Source of the DNA: Haliclystus octoradiatus
Taxonomy: Eukaryota; Cnidaria; Staurozoa; Stauromedusae; Haliclystidae
NCBI GenBank assembly: GCA_916610825.1
Contig: OU744446.1
Span: forward strand, 28,534,445-28,598,444
Reading direction: 5' to 3'
Length of the DNA: 64,000 nt
The notes under the pieces are model-generated. The model saw nothing but the letters and a program-made list of their open reading frames with translations. It was not told where the DNA came from and searched no databases. The position numbers and the translations under genes are program-made. Shown piece after piece: positions 24,539-35,847 of this stretch (positions are counted from its first letter, which is position 1; every line of letters begins with the position of its first letter).

Positions 24539-25329
24539 TCGTTTCAGTAACAAAACAGAAGACAGTTTCTTGTGCTCCCTATCCTCCGTGACCTCATACA
24601 GACTAAACAAACGGTCGTGGCTAGATCAGGGGTAACTCAAGGACATTTTATGATTTTTTATGGATTCTTTTATTTCTATTAAATTTGGTTTTCAACCAAT
24701 TTTTAAAATTCTTTTTGCATTTGATACCTTTGTATATTTATCAAAGATCTACCATCTATAATTGAAAAATAAAAAGTTACTCAACCTTTAAACTAAGCTT
24801 CGTGATAAAACTTTTTGGCTGATTAACATTTGTTGCAAGAATTTTTTCATTTTTTTTATTTTAGACAAGACAGATTTGTAGTAAATATATTAAGGTACGA
24901 TATGCAAAAAGAATTTTGAAAATCGACTGAAAACAGAATTTAATACAATTAAAAGAAGCAATAAAAATTCATAAAAATGTCCTTGAGTTACCCTTGATCT
25001 AGCCACGACCTAAACAAACGACAGATCATAGTAACTTCGTCATAATCAATAGCCATACATGCTTCATGTTGCTCACAGAAGGCTTTGCATTGATGGATAA
25101 CTTTCATTGCTGCTGAAGCCATCGGATTTCTCCTACTAACTCTGTAACCGTAAAATATTCTTCCCTGCATCTGACTTGTGTAATTTCCAGTAGCGTCGTT
25201 GAAACATACTTGTTTTATCGCCTCCGTTGTATACTGTTTGGAAAATACTAGAATCATGGCGAAATGTAACACTTTTAATGTGTGATCATAATTCATAATG
25301 ATACTTGTTATACCCCTTCTGGAAAACAT
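24539..25329 (-). CDS. Secreted PAN/apple-like domain protein, split by an introner-like element
   Basis: The minus-strand coding exon opens with ATG at 25329; a better signal-peptide start may be the Met at 25296, followed by LKVLHFAMILVF. The mature part has a PAN/apple cysteine pattern: VCFND, FYGYRVS, QCKAFCEQHEACMAIDYD and ICRLF. The frame runs into the 398-bp TIR element at 24613-25010 and would stop there. Removing 25009-24603 as an intron (GT at 25009-25008, AG at 24604-24603, phase 2) restores an open frame that continues SLYEVTEDREHKKL for 22 codons. That second part either ends at a consensus donor (GA|GTAAGT, GT at 24538) or, unspliced, at a TAA at 24518-24520. PAN domains bind proteins or glycans in secreted or surface proteins; the partner here is unknown. 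The 2-kb duplication copy begins 235 bp upstream. Confidence 0.65.
24613..25010. mobile_element. 398-bp TIR element acting as a candidate intron (introner)
   Basis: Terminal inverted repeats of about 50 bp start GGTCGTGGCTAGATCA and contain GGGTAACTCAAGGACATTTT, with only a few mismatches. A 9-bp target-site duplication, TAAACAAAC, is exact at 24604-24612 and 25011-25019. In the sense of the PAN gene the first TIR gives a donor (TTTAG|GTCGTGG) and the second target-site copy gives an acceptor (GTTTGTTTAG|TCTG). Splicing these would recreate the pre-insertion sequence base for base. There is no coding capacity. The TSD length resembles Mutator or Merlin-type elements, but the superfamily is not established. 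Confidence 0.8.
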
Positions 25330-25563
25330 CGTGAGTAGGTAGGAACAAGTTTTAGATTTAGCTTTATGTAGATGTAATACAAAGTAAATCCTCTTTGAAT
25401 GGTTTTAGGAACATATTTCCAAGCGAAACCATCAATAAAAACGTAGATACCTGCGTATTGCTAAATCGTTAATATTATTTCCAAACAAACAAACCTATCG
25501 GATTTCATCAACCGCTTTACAAAGTTGTCAATTATGTTCATAATCATTGGTGCGTAACACGTG
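25330..25563. other. 5' flank of the PAN gene
   Basis: 234 bp between the PAN ATG and the duplicated segment. AT-rich, with no clear TATA box at a fixed distance. Any promoter would lie here or inside duplication copy 2. Confidence 0.3.
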
Positions 25564-27601
25564 ACAAGTAACAGGTGAACTTAGCAATTCTCAGATATTT
25601 ATCGATAATTCTGATCTCCTAATAATTTAATCAATGATGAAATGCGAAGAGTATAGTTGTATCGACAACAACAACAATTATTTACTTATTTTACTCTGAC
25701 AGGGCTTATATTACAGAGTTCCATTGTTCTCTCAAGCAATCAGTTGTTGACTTCAATAAAGGTATTTTTCGATAAAACAATTTGAGAATAACACCTTGTC
25801 TCTTGGTCAACCGAGATCGAATAGCATTTTTATGAATATTTTCAGTTTTGAAATTAAACACATGATATCCATTCAAAAATGTGACGCTGCAGGTGTCTTT
25901 CATTCAGATATTTGAACATCAGATAAGCAAATAAAGATTGCTATAGCTGGTACAAAAATATCTATTATAGATCTCACATTGCATATAATAATATAATGCT
26001 GATAACACATTAATTCAACAACAAATATCTTTCCCATTATAGATTTACGGGTATACTATAACAGTAGAATTCTAAAGCCACATCGAATGACTTATAGGAA
26101 ACTGGTTAGTTTCTGAGCGTGCATGCAGGTGCAACTCGATGAAGGCACGCGGTAGCCGTTGATGCAAAGGCAGAAAAGTAGGTACCGTATTATGGAATTA
26201 AAATATTCATTCAGTTAAATCATCGTTCAACAATTGTACGATCGAATCCATCAACATTAAATATATGACTAAGGCCCGTTTTCCATTGCACAAGAAATGT
26301 CGCGCGAAGTGACATTCTTGATATTGCGCATGCGGAGTAGTGGTCTTAGGACGTCAAAATGTAGCCAGGCGACGTCACCACATGTCGCCGAGAGAAAAAA
26401 TGTAATCGAAAAATTTTTAACTCTTCTGATGTTGCCAAATCTAATCGCAGGCCAATCTAATATCTATTTACTTTGAGAGGACTCAGACTAGAATGTCCAG
26501 ACTTGCGTCCTAAACTAATTCTGAACATTTCGCCCTTTTCGAAATATTCAAACTTTCAAATTTATTTCATATGATTTTGTACTTTGTAGAGTCTTTTATT
26601 GTGATCAATGTGAGTCTGAGCACTGGGAAGAACATTTAGTAATTTGCAGACATGCTGAAACAGATTCTGAACAGTTGAGAATTATTAATATCAATTTGGG
26701 ATCCGTGACTAATAAGTGAAATTTATGTACGTATTCCTTTCACATTGTTCTTACACAGCCCACTAAACATAAGTAATCTTCTTATAACAAATTATGTATA
26801 GTCGAAACCGACTAGGGTACTATTCGATGATCTGCATTCTGATTGGTTGCTCCATCGTTCACTGTTATCTCATAGTGAACGCTGGCAAGTTCCCTCGCAA
26901 ACTTCAAAAGTACACAAGCGATTCGCAAATGTTTTTGAATCAAAATTTCATACGAATTACGAGAGTAAATTATAATTTTCGTCCCCGAGAAAACAAAACA
27001 AGTAACAAAATATGAGATGAAGTTGTTCAATGGTATAAGCTATGCATATACAATTTTAATCTTATTTAACAATATTCTCGCAACTTTTCGTTTTATAAAC
27101 AACAAACTTCTATACTACAAACTGCAAACATTTATGTATTTTTAGATACTCAATAGTTACCCTCTTAAGTTTCTTATTTTGTGGGACTGTATTTTGTAGC
27201 CAGTATTAATATCCAACTGTTTTGTTTAAAAAATTAAATCTGAATTCATCCTCCAAATCACGACGCTGCAGTCGTAATGGATGCCTTTGATTGACGGTTG
27301 TATTCAGAATTAATTATGCAGAGAGCGAATAAATAGTTGGAGTTTATTTCTTTTGATATGTTTTGCTTGTACGATTAGTTGGTTTCTACTAAAACAATTA
27401 GACAACTCGCCCTTGTTGTCTACCGTCTTGAATGTCTCGGAGGACTTCGGTGACTATTCAACGGTAGCCAACTCGGGCTCGTTGTCTAATTGTTAAATAG
27501 TCCAATAGGGCTCTGCGCCGAGATTTGCGTAATGAGTTATGGGATAGCTAGTCAGACAAACAATTTTGACTGCGTGATCAGTCGGTTGCGTTCGTATCTG
27601 T
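25564..27601 (+). repeat. 2,038-bp direct duplication, copy 2
   Basis: Partner of 18699-20736, in the same orientation, 6,865 bp apart, with only scattered substitutions. The left flank includes GTAACACGTG next to the boundary word ACAAGTAACA, a possible local microhomology. The right flank diverges immediately after TTCGTATCTGT. It lies directly upstream of the minus-strand PAN gene. It includes the foldback at 27393-27494. Confidence 0.85.
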
Positions 27602-29380
27602 TTTAGATCTATTTTAATGATCCAAGGGTGCATTGTTGAATAAATAATGTACTTTTATTATTCATTCAATATAGAATAAATTTAAAAAAAGTTATTATTT
27701 AAAATTTTAATTAAATTATTCTAGAAGGTTTCTGCAATGCTAGAGTCACGTTGTCTGGAAATGTTGAACATGGATTAAACATTTCGTGTGATTAAATTGG
27801 ACCCGAATTTTACATTACATTATAACTTGTTGAATGCTTTGCGTTCTCTCGCACGGAATTTATAGAGGGAGGAAAGGGTATTTTCGTGACCCATGATCGG
27901 CTGTTTAGGGGTGCCGTGATTCGTGAAATCAATTATTTTTCTCTGTGATCTGTGATTGACATTTTCACTTTTTCCCGTAAAATTAGAAAATGTATGACAA
28001 ATACAAGCGATTACAGTTGATTTAATGACGTGCAAACAACGTTCGCTATTCTTTTTGGTTTGAAATGCTTAAAAGTGTTACTTTTACACAAGCAATTAAG
28101 CAATTAAAACATTTTGATTAATTAAAATTACCCGTAAAATTATCAATATTATTATTTACAATTTGTTTTTCTTATTTTTCTTAAGATGATACTTTTTTGT
28201 CTGAAATCGGAGATCACATATTTCATATCTTTGATAATTCATGTTCTTTATACTTTGTTTTGTGAGCTCCTTATTGTATACAGATATCAAGAACTAAATT
28301 GATTATGCTACTGTTAAAAATTGCCAGTATCTAATAGCGAAATGCAATTTGAGATTTGTAAATAGTTAATCATCGCTCAAATTTCGCTAGTTTAGACGCT
28401 CGCTCGCTATAGTCACTAATTGGTAACAAGTTCGTCACTCAAATGTCCTAGATGAGTGCGATATGACTTCGAAAGTTCAAATAAAGTTTTTTAAATACAC
28501 TAGTCTATGTTATGCTTTATAGAAAGCGCAATTCGTTTATCTTGGTTAGAGGAGCAAGAAAATGGTTGATGCATTTCATCATCAATGTCATTTGTATCAT
28601 ACTGTGCTTTTTGTATCTTTATAGGGAACACGTGTGTGTCTTCCTGTTTGATCTCCTATAGTTCATATGAAATTAATCTTAATTTAGTGAATGATATTCT
28701 GACGTTTCGTATGTGGCATCAATAAATACGGTTCAAATTTAAATTCACTTTAATGTTCCGATAGAAAATTAATTGATTGAACGCATCATTAGAAGGACTG
28801 TAATTTTCTTATTAGATCTTCTTTTATCAATTTTATAATTAAATGCTGACTATAGCTTTACATGATAAATCTTTATGGGTCTAAAAGATGAATTCCAATT
28901 TATCCAAGGCAGTTTTTGCATGGGCCAACTAAGAAATATGAGAATTGATTTTTCAACGAATTCAGCCGTTTTCAAATGAAGCCAACAGTTTGTTGCATTC
29001 TCCGCTCTATTTAGTGGGCAATTTTTTTAAGCCTCAATAAATTTTAAAAATCCTTCTCTTTCGAATAGTAAGTAACTTCTTTCGTTAATGCCTGAATTGT
29101 CTCATGAATGGTATATGAACGAGATGAACTCTAGCGTAGTTATGTCTTCCATCGTAAAATCACTTGAAAATTTCGAATAAACAGCACAATAAACGGCTGT
29201 AAATGACAAAATTTATTATTTGCATCTTTCGACTCTATGAAATAAAAATAAAAACTACCACAAAAAAGCATATGGCAAGAAGTTCACGCCAAACTGTTGA
29301 AATTATGTAACTAACTAAAATCATTCCGTAATCATTGACCAATTGTATCGACCTGTTGTTGATTCTTTGAAAATCGATAT
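27602..29380. other. Intergenic, nothing recognised
   Basis: AT-rich; the minus ORF at 27820-28035 has no domain. Confidence 0.35.
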
Positions 29381-29382
29381 TT

Positions 29383-29645
29383 TGAATGTTTTGAAAATGC
29401 TGGCTGGAGTTGCCAAATGAAGCCAGCATTTCACAACATCGGAGAGAACCATATAATGTTGTCAAATGTTTTGATCATGTTCCAAGAGGCAGCCAACAAA
29501 ATCCAACAGCAATCATTGTTGAAATTTGTCAGCTGGGACGGCCAAATGGAGCCAGCATTTTGCGAGCACTTAATGACAATTTCACTTAATGTTTTGAAAA
29601 TGCTGGAAAAATTTTGGCTTCATCTGGCCGATGCTTTCAGATACT
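29383..29645. repeat. Interspersed inverted words around GCCAGCATTT
   Basis: GTTTTGAAAATGCTGG occurs at about 29386 and 29590. GCCAAATG(A/G)AGCCAGCATTT, largely its inverse, occurs at about 29412 and 29541. The outer copies could fold as stem-loops. The overlapping ORFs on both strands follow from this structure and are not called. Confidence 0.4.
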
Positions 29646-29924
29646 TAATTATATTGACTTTGACCTATAGGATTGACTAGCACGTTTGAAAGATGGTTTC
29701 GTAGATAGCGACATAACTGGTTGGCGATTTCCTCATTAAACGCGAGGCTGTGTGAAACTTTAAAGAAAAGATTACAGCCTAGATATATATAAAACGATGT
29801 TTCTGTGAGTTGGTTGCCTCCGAGATAAAAGTAGCGATTATTTTTTTATTTTTTTATAATTTTTAAACACTATTATCTTGTGTTTGTCAGAATTTGTTTT
29901 TTATTACAAAAGTTTTGTGTGCTT

Positions 29925-30330
29925 GTACTCAATTCTGAAACCTTCCTAGCTGGTGGAAGAAAGAACGATATCATCGGCAAATAGCAGACAATTTATGTTC
30001 TGGTCTAAATGATCTATTGGGGATATTGAAGGACAAGTCATTTCTTTTGGTAGGGCTACTAGTCATTAACAAAAATACCATATATATTGTATGCTTTGTT
30101 TTCAGAGTAACAATGACATGCATAAGAAGCTGTGTCAATGCCTTGCGTATATTACTGAAGCAGGCAAATTGTGGTTGATTGGACTTAATATGCTTACATA
30201 AGATAATTTTTAAGAAAAAAAAACAATCAATGGCTCTCTTTCCCTCTTCAAAACCTTCTTGAGAATTTACAATAATCGCATTAGATTTTAAATAGAAATT
30301 TAATCCTATATTTGATATATAACACAAAAC
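29925..30330 (-). pseudogene. Decayed non-LTR reverse transcriptase fragment
   Basis: On the minus strand, in a frame different from the longest ORF, about 29949-29990 reads LLFADDIVLSS, the RT catalytic ADD box. It is preceded within 100 bp by a GIFVND-like block. Stops and frameshifts flank it. The element differs from the LINE at 12.8-15.7 kb. Only a small part of RT is preserved. Confidence 0.5.
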
Positions 30331-30455
30331 AATTTACCCAGATGCTGGTTAAACTAGTCGCACGATAGTTAGACATGTTTAATTTGTCACCGTTTTTATG
30401 TAATGGTAGAGTAAAAGATTGATGGTTGACAATAAAACGTTAATCGGAATACTTA
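30331..30455. other. Short spacer
   Basis: No feature seen. Confidence 0.3.
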
Positions 30456-30908
30456 GGCCCTGTTTACAAGGAGGAGGATAATCCTTCTAGAAGGATCATC
30501 CTCCTAGCCGAATCATCCGGCTCTATTGTTATTATGCGTTGTGTTTACAAGGATGAACGGACATGAAAACTGCTTTCGGGTAGGAGGATCATTCTTCTGT
30601 CTAGGGCGGATGATCCTCCTACCCGAAAGATGTTTTTATGTCTTGTCGCCCTTGTAAACACTTCAAGGAGAATGATCCTGGCTGCCGGTACAACTTTTTG
30701 TCAAACCAAAACCTTTAATGTCCATATTAGGATAAATCGAAACAGGAAATGACGTAAAATTGAATTTCAGTTGAGACTATACGCGTGCGTGAAAAGCTGT
30801 TCCTCCCCCAACATGAGGCGCCTTCGTTTGTAAACACAAATAATTTTCTCTATCGCTTAGAAGGATCATCCTCCTAGAAGGATAATCCTCCTCCTTGTAA
30901 ACAGGGCC
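30456..30908. mobile_element. PIF/Harbinger-type MITE (453 bp)
   Basis: The TIRs begin GGCCCTGTTTACAAGGAGG and extend to about 45-50 bp (GGAGGAT ... CCTTCTAGAAGGAT). They are flanked by the 3-bp target duplication TTA (30453-30455 and 30909-30911), the usual Harbinger signature. The interior carries further inverted pairs, such as GGATGATCCTCCTACCCG against CGGGTAGGAGGATCATTC. There is no ORF, so it is non-autonomous. A relative's end is at 36780. Confidence 0.8.
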
Positions 30909-30911
30909 TTA

Positions 30912-31642
30912 GGAAGGCAATACAGTGAAAAAAACTTCTTCATTCAATTCATTCTTTATCAAGAACAAAAAGGAAGAACGTGAAAGTTGACAACATCAGT
31001 TAATATAATTAATGATGAAAAATTGAAATAGTCTGGAAATAATTCTATAGTGCACATTTTGGAATATTTTTTACCTCCAATATGTTTAGAATATCATCGT
31101 GAATAATTATGTACTGTTTCCATCAACGACCTAATAGTCAAAGTGTCCCTATTTGGTTTACTGACTTATTGGGGGGACTATATATGTACTATACTACACA
31201 TAATGTAGATTTGCATTACAGAACAGATCTACTTTACTTTAAATGTTCTACATAATTGTGAAACAAGGGGCATACTATCTTATTAATACTAATAAAACAT
31301 TCATTTGATAATGGCTGAAGACGATCATCCGAAACGCTGTGCAAACCTAGAAGTGTTTTTATTTTGTACAAAAAATCATTACTAAGAAGATTCTTATAAG
31401 TAAATATGAAGATGTGTAATTAATTGATATAATTGTCATAACTTTATGTATTTGCGGTATTACTTCCGCAGAAACAACTTACTATTTTATCTATCCTTGA
31501 AGTCTAAAATATGGTCTATAATATTACAGAAACGTTGTACGCTGGATATCCACACTTGTAAACAACTTATAATAGTGCATCAGTAAATGAAATATCATGG
31601 TTTTGACCTGGGAAATGGAAGTCCCAATTAAGGTTTATATTT
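30912..31642. other. Intergenic; possible Penelope-type tail at 31.3 kb
   Basis: Non-coding. At 31315-31335 the words CTGAAGA and GAAAC occur 9 nt apart (CTGAAGACGATCATCCGAAAC), the spacing of a hammerhead-like core and like the tails seen near Penelope-like sequences in this window. No ORF accompanies it. Confidence 0.3.
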
Positions 31643-32638
31643 CTATGAAAGCTGATCTGTGAAAGGTGCCCTTCCAACCTTTCCAACACCAATTCTCGGT
31701 CTATGTCTATTATGAACACCAGAACAATGGTGGTGATATGTATATAATATACGACATGGATTTAGTACCTTGAAATTTAATTCGTTTTGGAACAACCAAA
31801 TCAATAAATTTTCGATTCCATATAAATCACTTTTTTCTTGAAGTTCTTTTAATAAATCAATTTGAACGTTGCTGTGCGTATAGAACACAAATGTATCATG
31901 GCTGCCAACGTATTGTTTGCCAACTTCACATGTCGTTGGCTGTGTACATTTGGGATTAGCTGGATGTCTTGTTAAAGCATACATAATCTTTGCTGACGAT
32001 AATAACTTATGGTTAATATTTCCCCAACCATTACCAAGATATATATCTTGGTTCAAATAAATCACCATTTTCTCTTTCAAATGTTTGAATGAATATTCGA
32101 TAGAATCATAATACGTGAGTTCGTTGTGATTGATTTGATGTAAGATCATTTTCTCTCTGTATTTGAATGGAAATCCTGAGAGGTAATAAGCAACATATGG
32201 ATGTGTATACAGTACATGTATTAAAGCCACTTTTGAATCATTCAAATTATGTTGCATTGTAAAATCAAGCTCCTTAAGTCTTAATTGTAGTGCAGTTTCT
32301 CTGTCATACAACGGCCCAGTCTCCCCTCCAAGCCTATCAGCCTTTAAATCTGTATTGAATGCTGGATGTGTGACAACAAAGAAATTAGTCACGATATGAA
32401 AATTTTCTTTGTTAGATGCAGAAATTAAATTAGCGGTGGTAAAATCGTATTCTGGTGATAGACGCAGCATTCCTGGTGATTCAGAGTTCCTTGTGGTTGG
32501 GAGCTGCATTGTGGCTGTATGGCGACATCCAGTATCAATCTTCAAATTAGAACGTAATAAGTCTTTCGTCATAACATAAAGACTCGAAAGTATGAGTATC
32601 ACAGCGACAAATAGCCATAAAACTGAAAAATAAATCAT
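31643..32638 (-). CDS. Type II membrane protein, glycosyltransferase-like (331 aa)
   Basis: The ORF from ATG at 32638 starts almost directly with one hydrophobic segment (about residues 3-22), the signal-anchor layout of Golgi glycosyltransferases. The lumenal domain has a VVTHP segment, an Asp-centred IYLNQDIYLG motif (about 194-202) like the NxDIYF metal/nucleotide site of GT-A-like enzymes, ALTRHP (221-226), GSHDTFVF (245-252), GIEN (274-277), and VLNPCRILYTYHHHCS near the C-terminus, where relatives have NPS-xxTYHLHxS. This order matches a loosely described group of putative glycosyltransferases; donor and acceptor are unknown. A consensus 3' splice site (TTTATTTTTCAG) sits at about 32621, so an upstream exon may replace the proposed start. 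The frame upstream of 32638 has no other ATG. Confidence is good that it is a gene and moderate for the function. Confidence 0.7.
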   Translation of the reverse strand: MIYFSVLWLFVAVILILSSLYVMTKDLLRSNLKIDTGCRHTATMQLPTTRNSESPGMLRLSPEYDFTTANLISASNKENFHIVTNFFVVTHPAFNTDLKADRLGGETGPLYDRETALQLRLKELDFTMQHNLNDSKVALIHVLYTHPYVAYYLSGFPFKYREKMILHQINHNELTYYDSIEYSFKHLKEKMVIYLNQDIYLGNGWGNINHKLLSSAKIMYALTRHPANPKCTQPTTCEVGKQYVGSHDTFVFYTHSNVQIDLLKELQEKSDLYGIENLLIWLFQNELNFKVLNPCRILYTYHHHCSGVHNRHRPRIGVGKVGRAPFTDQLS

Positions 32639-33640
32639 TAAAGTCTTATAGTTTATTATAATTATATACGATGGCAAGGAGAATTGTTCACAATATTAGT
32701 TGCGGAATGTTCGAACGTTTTGATTTTGATTTTATTATTTAGCATGGTTTCAACAGCCATTTTATAAATAGAGATTACTTCATGGTTGATGAGCACGTAC
32801 GGTTTTTATGCACGAGCTGGGGAAATATTTAGGTTCTGTGGAATTAAAATCCTGAATTCTCTAGTCTACCGAAAAATCAACTGTGTGTGAAGTAGAAATC
32901 ATGATTCCATCATTTTATGACCGAAGACTGAACATGCATTCTACTAATAAATAATTGAGGAGTTTGATATCTTTGTCATCTTTCCGTTTCGTGGGGTCAT
33001 GTTATTATTCGCTTGTCTTTCGATTGAGCTATCAACCCTACTAACTACTATACACATCTTGACGCCATTTTTCAATTTATATTTTCTTAGCATTTTGCAT
33101 CAGGAGGAATTCGTAAATCTCCATATGTCATATTTTCACTAGTGACAAAACATCGTACTTCCAATCAGAAGCCGCATACTATGCTTTTTCCATGTCGATT
33201 GGAATAAAATACGATTTCTACTTCACGGAAATTTGTCTGTATATCTATGTACGCATACGATCAATGATTTTGAATTATAACGAAAATGATTCGATCAATC
33301 CGATTGGTTTAGAGCTTGACGCCAAATCATCATAGCAAAACTAGGATCTTACCATTTGATATCACGAATGAGAATTTCGAATTTGATCAGGAGTTTTAAA
33401 ACATTTTATGAGCAAGAAAGTTATGTAAATGCTTTTAAAAGTTGTGCTAGGTATAATACAAAGCAATTGGCATAGTTTCCTATGGGCGATTGATATTTGG
33501 CGCACTCTGGAGTCATTTCAGGAGAAAATTTGAAGACGAATTTTGTTTTTTGTTCTTTGTTTTACATTAGGTAATCTAGGTAGTCATCATAAATTAGAAA
33601 TAAATTAATTATTTACAGTATAAAATTTAACTTTATATAA
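32639..33640. other. Intergenic, 5' side of the glycosyltransferase-like gene
   Basis: No ORF or repeat recognised; contains the presumed promoter or an upstream intron. Confidence 0.35.
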
Positions 33641-33649
33641 TAAAAATTT

Positions 33650-33735
33650 CTTTCACTCTTGAAAATGGTCACAGACGATAGCCAAAACGTTGAGTTTTAT
33701 CAATAAAACACCTTCAAATATACTGTTGTCTTTGA
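33650..33735 (+). repeat. Penelope-type 3' tail fragment
   Basis: CTTGAAAATGGTCACAGACG followed by CAAAACGTTGAG resembles the tail at 45.94-45.98 kb (CTTGAAAATGGGGTCAGA ... GAAACGTTG). Only the terminal non-coding part is left. Confidence 0.4.
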
Positions 33736-34673
33736 TTTTTGTCATCAAATGAGTTATAATTAATTGAAAAAAGATTAAACGTTGGTTCTGATTCTTGTCG
33801 CTATTTATACCTTTACTAACTGGACAAAGCAATGGTAACTGTGAAAAGTAAAGACGGTATCCTAGGCAAATTGATAAATAAAATGGTTTACGGCAAAAAG
33901 TAATTATTCCCCATACCATCGAAATCTTTCACTAAAACTCTGATTGTAAGGGTAAACTTCAATGTTTACTTTGTCAAGATGTTGTCAGCTCCTTGCAAGA
34001 TCGTAAATTCGTATTAAATTAAAAATATTTGCAATTCGAATTTGGTATTTTTTCTATCAATGATTGAAGTGTATATATCACCTTTGGGGACAGAACGCAT
34101 TTAGAAAGAATTTTTTCTATCCGTACATTTCACTGTTGCGATTTTCCTAGAGCGACTCTTTCCCCGTCAAAACTGGCCTTGAACTTGGTATTCTGGAGAT
34201 TCTCGTGACCTACTATTTGAAACCAAAAAAGGAACGGTATTATTTAATACGAGAGAGTTTGACTGTGATTTGTTTCAGCAAACATTTTAAGTTTTAATTG
34301 CGACATGCCAAACGAAATCGGAGTCGTTTACTTTTTTTTTGAAATATTTAACTCAAACTTAATTCATCCCGATCCTGCCAGCTACTTTTTATTGTATAAC
34401 ATATTCCAAAAAGAGCTATATACCTTCAAAGTTGTAACATTTCGCTTCAACACGTTTTAGAACAAACTTAAATCATATCAGCAGGATTATCGTGTTCATG
34501 AGAACTTTTTGCGATAGGAACAAGGGAACATCTTGAACAGATTTGTGGAGATATACATTTCAATAAATAAATAAATGTGATGTGGCCCACACTATGATAG
34601 AAAACAACTCCAAAATCAAAAATGTATGCCGGATTTGCCATAATCCCAAAAAATTTGCTAGCTACGGTCGCAC
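33736..34673. other. Intergenic, nothing recognised
   Basis: AT-rich, no supported feature. Confidence 0.35.
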
Positions 34674-34675
34674 TA

Positions 34676-34860
34676 CAGTCGAACTCGGTTAATATCCCCT
34701 CTTTTAATATCCCACCTTGTTTAATATATCCACTTAAAACATATTTCTATTTTCCGTTCTCCATACCAACTCTCACAATCCTACCTCGCATAATATCCCA
34801 CCTTGCTTAATGTCCCGCTTTTCATCTGTACCAGAGGGGGTTATTAAGCAAGTTCGACTA
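34676..34860. mobile_element. pogo/Tigger-like MITE (185 bp)
   Basis: The ends CAGTCGAACTCGGTTAATA and (reverse) TAGTCGAACTTGCTTAATA are typical of pogo-group TIRs. TA dinucleotides flank both sides (34674-34675 and 34861-34862). The inner copies of TTAATATCCCACCTTG/ATAATATCCCACCTTGCTTAA are direct repeats. Non-coding and non-autonomous. Confidence 0.7.
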
Positions 34861-34862
34861 TA

Positions 34863-35840
34863 CTACTACAGATATCATCTTTGCATGCACATAAAAATGG
34901 CATGATTGTATTTCACTTACGTTTTCTTGCATGTTTCAGTAAGCATCTTCCAGAATCTTTCATGGCCAGTCCTCGACTGGACAACCCTATCGAATTATTA
35001 AAAATATGTCCTAAGAAATTATGTTGTTTGATTCCGAAGAAGTATTTTTCTGAAAGAGAAAATGACATCCCTGCCTTGTATACTCAGGAGTTGTCGTATA
35101 GCAGGATCTGCTATAAATGACTCTGAGTCCCAGCGAACACAAAGACGGTCAAATTGGAACTAATTTATTATTCACATAACACATAAATACATAACAGGAA
35201 TTAAATAGCGTGGTGACGCTAATTACACATACAATTACAATTTAAAATATACAAGACAGAACAGCTTGATAATTACATTCGCAGTTATAAACACAGTTAC
35301 ACAACAGGAGTTACCCCGTGATTTGAGGAGGTGATTATATTTAATTGAATTGTATTGAGTTAAATGAATTATCAGAAATTACAGCGAAGGCACTATACTA
35401 AGGGCTATTTCAAGGAGGGCATCTTGAATATGATACCCAAATTTGAAAAATCGTAAAAACTATACCTCAACATTTGATCTGTCACATTTTTTCACAGATA
35501 AACCATCGAAACCAACAGATAACAATTGTTTAACCTTTAATTGGATACCTGACTAACTTTTCAGAATCCCTAAAAGGATACTCATTCAAAATGTCATGTC
35601 CGGATTATGATTACGCTTTAATATATGTTAGTACAAGCTTAATGTTAAATAATTTCATATTTCGACCAACCTTTATGACCCCTTATCTAGAAACGCCACA
35701 TCATACAGTGGTTAGGAGGACAAAGACGATTCCATCCATTGAAAACATTGTTTTTGCTGTTTCCACCGAAAAGCCGTATAGTATGGGAATGTCTCTTTGA
35801 TCTTGACCAGTCCAATGAACTGCTTAATGCCGACTGTCTG
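34863..35840. other. Intergenic, nothing recognised
   Basis: Short ORFs (34881-35120, 35591-35800) show no domain. Confidence 0.35.
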
Positions 35841-35847
35841 ATCGGCA

